Positions 59,014 through 64,000 of a stretch of 64,000 nt of DNA are shown piece after piece. The stretch is from Chiua virens. Lineage: Eukaryota; Basidiomycota; Agaricomycetes; Boletales; Boletaceae. The first letter of the stretch is position 1. Each line of letters begins with the position of its first letter. The translations under genes and the position numbers were made by a program. The notes under the pieces were generated by a model, which made no database searches, had not been told where the DNA came from, and saw only the letters and a program-made list of their open reading frames with translations. The DNA lies in NCBI GenBank assembly GCA_019787685.1, contig JAHNUO010000031.1, positions 248,001-312,000 of the forward strand, given 5' to 3'.

Positions 59014-61362
59014 AGAGTGCTCACCTATGGATAGCTGTTGTTTTTGTTGCTCACTGGCAGGTTGTCGTCGGGTACCGTGGGAAAATATGCACTTGCATAT
59101 TCCTCATACTATCACTGCACCGGAGTTGCAAACAATTTCAATGTAAAATCTATAGTTCATGAGATTGAGTAGATTGAGACTAAAAAAGTATATGGAGACG
59201 CAGGAAAATCCCTTGCCTTGAGCCCACAAGAAGAATTATGAGGGTCCATCAAAAGCCTCGTGTGCCAGAGAGATGTTGGTGTAAAAAGTACAACTTGACA
59301 CAGAGATGCAAAATTTCTCCGAGTGACTTGAGAGGAATGTCACACATTGTCACACCACTTTTTGGATCTCCACTGAGTGCTGCCAATGAGCCGTGATCGC
59401 AGATTAATTTTTACCAACAAGCTGGTGTAAGATTTCATGCTTCGACTGGTCCTGTCACACTGGTGCTCTCATCATGCCTCTGAAGTCATCTCATTGATTC
59501 CAATAGATCCATAACCTGTAGGGCCTCGGAAAAATGCTCCACATAGTCCAAAGTATCTCTAGTACACCCCAAATGAAAAGCAAAATTTTAAACCCAATAC
59601 TTGTCTTTCCCGAGTACCTACAATGCTCAGATTTGGCTGTCCAGCCTATTAGATTGCTAACAGACTCTTCACTCGTAGATTTTTCATCAAACAAAATAGA
59701 TCAGCATCTTAATTACACTTATACCATCCTAGAAGTAACATAAGAAGGCTTCTGTGTGATTGTTGCATGCACTACGATGCCGTTTGCATCTCTGTGTCAA
59801 TTTGCAACTCCGGTGCAGTGATAGTAATGCCTAAGGCGTCACTGGTCCCGACGGTATGCATTATGAGTGTGTCGACTGTAGATCCCGAACTCACCAAAGA
59901 TAGTCTGGCACAAGGTTCGTTTGTCCGGCCAATCACGATCCAAAAATCCTTATGATGTTCAGCCTGCATGTGCATCCGCAAGCTGGGCCATAGTCCCTCA
60001 GTCATGTTTTTTGCGCCACCTGATGTTGACTGGACCATCCGCGCTGTGGTTGGAACACACAATAGGTTGTACACCTCAGTCACGACGGTCGATATCTTAC
60101 GCTGGGCAATACACGAGACCTAATGACGTTCAGAGATGGGCCCCTTACTGGGCGCAACAAGGCATGAACCATAAATCGAGATGCGAGGCCTGTTCCCGTT
60201 TTGCGCGGGCGATGTTGTATCAGAGCAGCTGTCTGGCGAGTGGCTCCAACTAGAACAAATATCACTAGAAGATCTGTACGCACCCTGCGATGCGAAAGGC
60301 GTCCATACTCTGTCGGCTCTGGATCCGGAGATCCGTCAACGTGGCAAAGATCTTGGGGTCTTTTCACTTCCCAGTACTCAAATGGATGAGGAGCAAGCAC
60401 GGGAAGTCAATCATGAGCGGGAGCGTGAACGAGAGCTAGAGATATCTCCAGAAGCAGAACCAGTGGAACATATTCTTCATCCAGGCGTCCTTGACTTCGT
60501 GAAGAAGGGTGTTCTCCCTCCACTTCACACTGACAGCGCCTTTCACTACGCTCGAAAAGAGCACGGCAGAAACTCGAGACGCGGACGTCTGGAGCCCATT
60601 CACTTTGGCGACGGTAGACTTTTCCAAAACGATCTGGCCTGAGTCCACTCGAGGGACCCTGGACTCCTGCACAGTGGATTCTCGCGCCAAATTAGTCCGG
60701 GTCGCGAGCAGCTGAGCCCATTTGAAGCCAACATCTTGCTCCCGGAGATCAGGGCGAGAAAACACATCCACCTCCACCTATATGCTCCCCGCACTTCAGA
60801 GCGAATGAGACCCCCTGATGCTCTTAAACTTTATGTCATTCCTCCCCTGCCATCACACTGGACCCCATCATGGGATCTGATTGATCAGCTCGACGTGTGC
60901 ACTGGACAACTCTATCTCAGAGAACATCCCTCGTACCTTCGGCTTTGTAACTTTCTCGGTATCCCAACAGGGACGTCTTCTAGCGACTCAAGGATCAGGC
61001 GGAATCTGTTTAACCTCCCTGACAGTTTCGAGGAGAACGACGTAAGGTTCTGGGGCTTGCCGCTGTCCCCCGTGATGGCGCTACTTGCCATTCGGAGCAG
61101 AGGGCGACCATTAGCACACACGCACACGGGCAAGATTCTTCAGAGGAAGCCACTCAAGGAAAAATACGTCAAGGAGTGGGACACGAAGTCACGTCAGGAT
61201 CGATTCCCCCCTCACCTTCGGATATGGAATGTTATGCACAAGACGGTCCTGGGTCATCGGTTTCACTTTGATCACCTGAAAAATGAAGGTTGTACACAGC
61301 TGACATATCCAACCCAGATGCAGAGCCACCGCGAAAGCGTCTGCGTGCGGACTGACACATAA

Positions 61363-63016
61363 GGAGTGTTTGTCACCCGGCCGGTGAGAATTCTGATGGT
61401 CGAATAGATATTAACAGAACACTCACGAGCTATGGCATTTGTAGCCTTACCCTTTTTTTTCCTTCCGTTTTCAAGCAGTATTTTGTTTATGTGAAAGTGA
61501 GGCTTCATGTTTTCGTTGTCACTGTCGGTTGGCGCATCTCGGAATCTTGCATATACACTTACGATTATACGAGTCCAGCCCCTATATGTCGCACATCTTG
61601 AACTTGCGAACCTATCTGATAACCACCCCTTGGACGTTGCCGATGGTGTGACCCGAAAGTGTTTCCTCGACTCGGACAGTATCCAAATGACAAAGAAAGC
61701 ATGACAAATAGTCTGATAGGCTTCCGCAGCAGAAGAAGGTAGGTCAATATCACCACAGGATCCTGCTTCCTCAAATGAGCATCTATTCAGCCACAGGAAC
61801 GCCGACTTACGACCTGAATGTTCTTGATTTTCCTGTGCTGGAACTCTGTACGATGAAAAAAAAAAACTCGGCGTGATACTTGGGGTGTTCGGCCTCCTTG
61901 AATAACTTCTCGCCTTGCGTTATGTGCATACTCGAAGAGGTCCGGGGCCATCGACGCGCGGAACGTGGCCGTTCGCCTGCAAAGAGCCTGATTTCGTTTC
62001 ATGTACTAGATCTGGTCAAGGTCAGTGGTACGGGATAGACAACGATGCGGGGTGAACATCATGTCGTCGACGTTAGCTGTTACATTGCGGCCCCGGAGGC
62101 CTGGAGGATGCAGCTGGTGGAAGGACCAATGACTGAACAAACGTCGATGAATATGTATGGGGGTTCAAGCTTCGAATATTGCGACAGGACTCTTCACGCT
62201 TCCAAGCGGGAAGCAAGTGGGATAAACCGTAACTCTGAATCTTTGAGTAAGTATTAGAGTGGCAGATTCGAACCGGTTCGGGGAGGCTCTCGAGGACCGG
62301 CTCGCCAGCCTGGAGCATGTTCAGATTCGGGTACTTAGGCTATTTGTTGAACTTCGTTATTTGAAGGCATTTGGCGCGGCGACTTTATACTATTGGTGAA
62401 CTTGAAGGTGCCCAGGTGCCCCTCCATCGGCTGCATCTGGTACACGAAAGGAACAGCATATCAGAGTCCGTGCGACGAGTCGGACGTATCCGGAAAGGTG
62501 ATCGACGCAGCGAACTCAGGTGGCGGCGTGACCGTGACGTGACGCGTGACATTTAGTCTCAACTTGACACTTGACACTTGTTGGACGATACTGACGTTAC
62601 AATTGAGTAAGCTCTCGAGCTCAGATACTAAGGCCGTATGATCATGGAGACACGCCGAGCAGAATCAGACGCAAGGCTATCGCAAGTCCGGTAGTCACCC
62701 TACTTCCAATGGACTAACGAAAGTTCTCAAGCTCAAGTGAGGACGAGCTGAATCAGACGCTGGAACGTCGCATAATTCCCGCAGTTACTAGTATCCTACC
62801 TCGATTGCTGAGGCGAGTGGTGGGATCTCTCCTTTTACCTTTCCGTTCTTGCAGGCTCTTGCAGTCGCGATTGGATCTGCGTCCTGAGTTCAACTGATAA
62901 CTTTGGCTTGTTGCTAGTGGTCATGGCAGTCTGATTCACGGTATAACTTGAAGTGAGGAAATCATGCATCCTGGCGAATTATAAATACGTACGTCTCCCC
63001 TCCATGCATCGCACCC
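61363..63016. other. Unassigned region
   Basis: Short open frames only. Minus-strand 62002-61787 contains KEAEHPKYHAEFFFSSYRVP in one frame, which looks coding-like but is not recognised. The stretch 62560-62930 shows nothing. Confidence 0.35.
62980..62987 (+). promoter_or_regulatory. TATA box upstream of possible secreted-protein gene
   Basis: TATAAATA about 30 bp upstream of the ATG at 63017, a position suited to a core promoter. Confidence 0.45.
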
Positions 63017-63490
63017 ATGATTCCCAAGTGTTTTATTTCCTTGCTTGCACTCGTGGCTACCGGGACACTTTCTTACGCTGCTCCTATTGTCAATGACACC
63101 TCTACCCTACAAAAGACATCCAGCTCAAAGCAGGGCAGATCCGCTATGTTACGTTGATTCGTTCTTGTACGATACACCTCCTCGTATTGCCTTCTCCTCA
63201 GGAACGCCAACATCAACAAGACCAAAAGCAATCTATACCTCACCTGGGCAATGGGAGAAATTTCGTTTTGTACGTTTCTTACCTGTTCACTGGCATCCAG
63301 TACCGTTACTCAACGAACTTGCAGTGTACAGTACCTGTTGGCTAGAAATGACACGCTTGCAGCTGGCCGAGGCCGAGTGAAGGTCGAAATCCCAAAAGAT
63401 GTCATAGCTGGTGAATATGAACTTTTTTGTGAGCCTATTTGTCTTTCCAAGTTAACGCTAGCTCTGGAAATCACAGCGACCCATTCATGA
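63017..63490 (+). CDS. Possible small secreted protein, uncertain model
   Basis: MIPKCFISLLALVATGTLSY followed by AAPIVND is a good signal peptide with a cleavage-like Ala-Ala. Downstream exons are less clear. A GTTACG donor near 63147 with a CTCAG acceptor near 63201, and a GTACGT donor near 63269 with a GCAG acceptor near 63325, are candidates, but the tested combinations do not keep one frame through all blocks. The end carries LAAGRGRVKVEIPKDVIAGE with YELF, which resembles the last strands of Kre9/Knh1-like extracellular domains. It may be a real gene with a different exon set or a decayed one. Confidence 0.35.
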
Positions 63491-64000
63491 TTGTTCAATG
63501 ATTCACCGAGCTGCTCAACTTGAACAGTATCTTGTACTAGCCTTCAAGTTATTGGAATATCTGAAAAACATCTCGCGACCATCGGTGTCAATGATGAAAT
63601 GGACTACATCCACAAGTCAGTGATATCGAGCGACACTTTTCACTCTTTGACTTTGTACCTATCTTCGCTAGCTGATATACTTTGCGACTCACGTTCGTCG
63701 AATCAGAAGCAAACCTCCTTGAGCCAACAAGGCCTGAGAAGCACTTCCGACCCAAAGATCCACTTCGTTCGCCAGTAAACTTATCAACACAAAAGGGTAC
63801 ATTACAATTAGTGATGGTATACCATTGAACCACACGGAAAAGTGCCTCAAGTCAAGGAAGGGAAAAGAGTCACGTTTAGGACACCAAGAGTTGCTTCGAC
63901 ACCAAAATCCGGTTTGCCAACCGCGTCAAATTGGCGTCCGCCACGACCACCTCGGGCACATATTCCACGTTGAATGCCTGTTCGACCGCAGTGCAAATAC
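63491..64000. other. Window end, no gene recognised
   Basis: A minus-strand open frame (63833-63588, 81 residues) has no recognised motif. No other feature is seen before the window edge. Confidence 0.4.

Larger units (their letters stand above)
56169..59878 (+). mobile_element. pogo-like (Tc1/mariner superfamily) DNA transposon
   Basis: About 26 bp at each end are inverted: CAGTTGACATACTCATAATG from 56169, and the complement of CAGTCGACACACTCATAATG ending at 59878. A TA lies on each side (56167-56168 and 59879-59880), as for pogo/Tc1 insertions. Joining the flanks through one TA gives AAITVDPELTKDSLAQ in frame with the DUF3645 host. Left-end DNA holds several NAATGCATA copies and a GGCTGG/CCAGCC hairpin near 56228-56255. 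The element is 3710 bp. Confidence 0.93.
51330..61362 (+). pseudogene. DUF3638/DUF3645 large-protein gene, 3' part, split by two transposons
   Basis: The left piece (51330-52238) has LSDLDFRCLPGGQALQDAI, TMLAVPFRAKDVSAPNIQFG, HPDITIILTCRSYYYTGLTA and SRWLLPMSITQRDFENQKG. The middle piece (55915-56168) has AQILDLSNHQVAQSWLNIAQ, HELMHGTVPLYPFNPRYF, then VYLDHAHTRGTDLKFQVP and IGSRAAITV. The right piece (59879-61362) has DPELTKDSLAQ, PSVMFFAPPDVDWTIRAVVG, EEQAREVNHERERERELEIS, then RKHIHLHLYAPRT and LIDQLDVCTGQLYLREHPSY. The blocks follow the order of a fungal family of about 3000-residue proteins carrying DUF3638 and DUF3645, whose function is unknown. Removing the two elements joins the pieces in frame at both sites. 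Independent frameshifts (for example near 60530 and 60700) and loss of the N-terminal two thirds show a dead copy. Confidence 0.8.

Noticed and set aside
62255..62320. tRNA-like T-arm (GGTTCGAATC on the minus strand)
   Set aside because: The flanking five bases do not pair and no acceptor or anticodon stem can be built.

Overview
The window is nuclear DNA of a filamentous basidiomycete, most likely an Agaricomycete. Genes are split by many 45-85 nt GT-AG introns. The housekeeping set is fungal: Set2, RNA polymerase I A49, complex III core 2, a Neo1-type flippase and Nst1. Between them lie lineage-type families: a HET-domain relic, an F-box/LRR protein, a DUF2235 hydrolase, a DUF3638/DUF3645 relic and a G-domain protein. 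Species assignment is inference; Rhizoctonia-like gene families would fit.

The most unusual feature is at 1.9-9.1 kb, on the minus strand. A P-loop GTPase-like gene contains about 4.6 kb of 86-bp tandem repeats. On the + strand this looks like an ordinary minisatellite. Read on the gene's strand, each unit is a complete 83-nt intron (GTAAGT donor, CTGAT branch-like motif, pyrimidine tract, CATAG acceptor) followed by exactly three bases, and those three bases are the only hypervariable position of the unit. There are 54 such one-codon micro-exons with nine different triplets and no stop codon. Both flanking exons are in phase 0. Four more one-codon exons with unrelated introns continue the chain outside the repeat. 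The model gives about 69 exons and 557 residues, of which 58 come from one-codon exons.

Other regions: 0.5-1.5 kb, dead Tc1/mariner copy; 9.2-11.3 kb, decayed GH31 glucosidase; 12.5-13.5 kb, AT-hook protein; 14.0-19.2 kb, SET2 and RPA49 diverging from a 215-bp intergenic; 19.6-21.4 kb, broken HET gene; 21.6-23.1 kb, QCR2; 23.6-25.4 kb, F-box/LRR gene; 25.4-26.5 kb, a decayed tandem duplication of the LRR-NEO1 junction; 26.5-31.0 kb, NEO1; 31.4-39.4 kb, a large inverted repeat with a near-identical dimeric alpha/beta-barrel gene in each arm; 41.2-44.7 kb, DUF2235 plus ARM-like gene; 45.4-49.9 kb, NST1; 51.3-61.4 kb, a DUF3638/DUF3645 gene remnant interrupted by a hAT element (8-bp target duplication) and a pogo-like element (TA duplication); 63.0-63.5 kb, a possible small secreted protein.

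The conserved genes do not form one pathway. The window alternates housekeeping islands with fast-changing accessory DNA. All exon models are read by eye from splice signals and phase; no transcript evidence was available.
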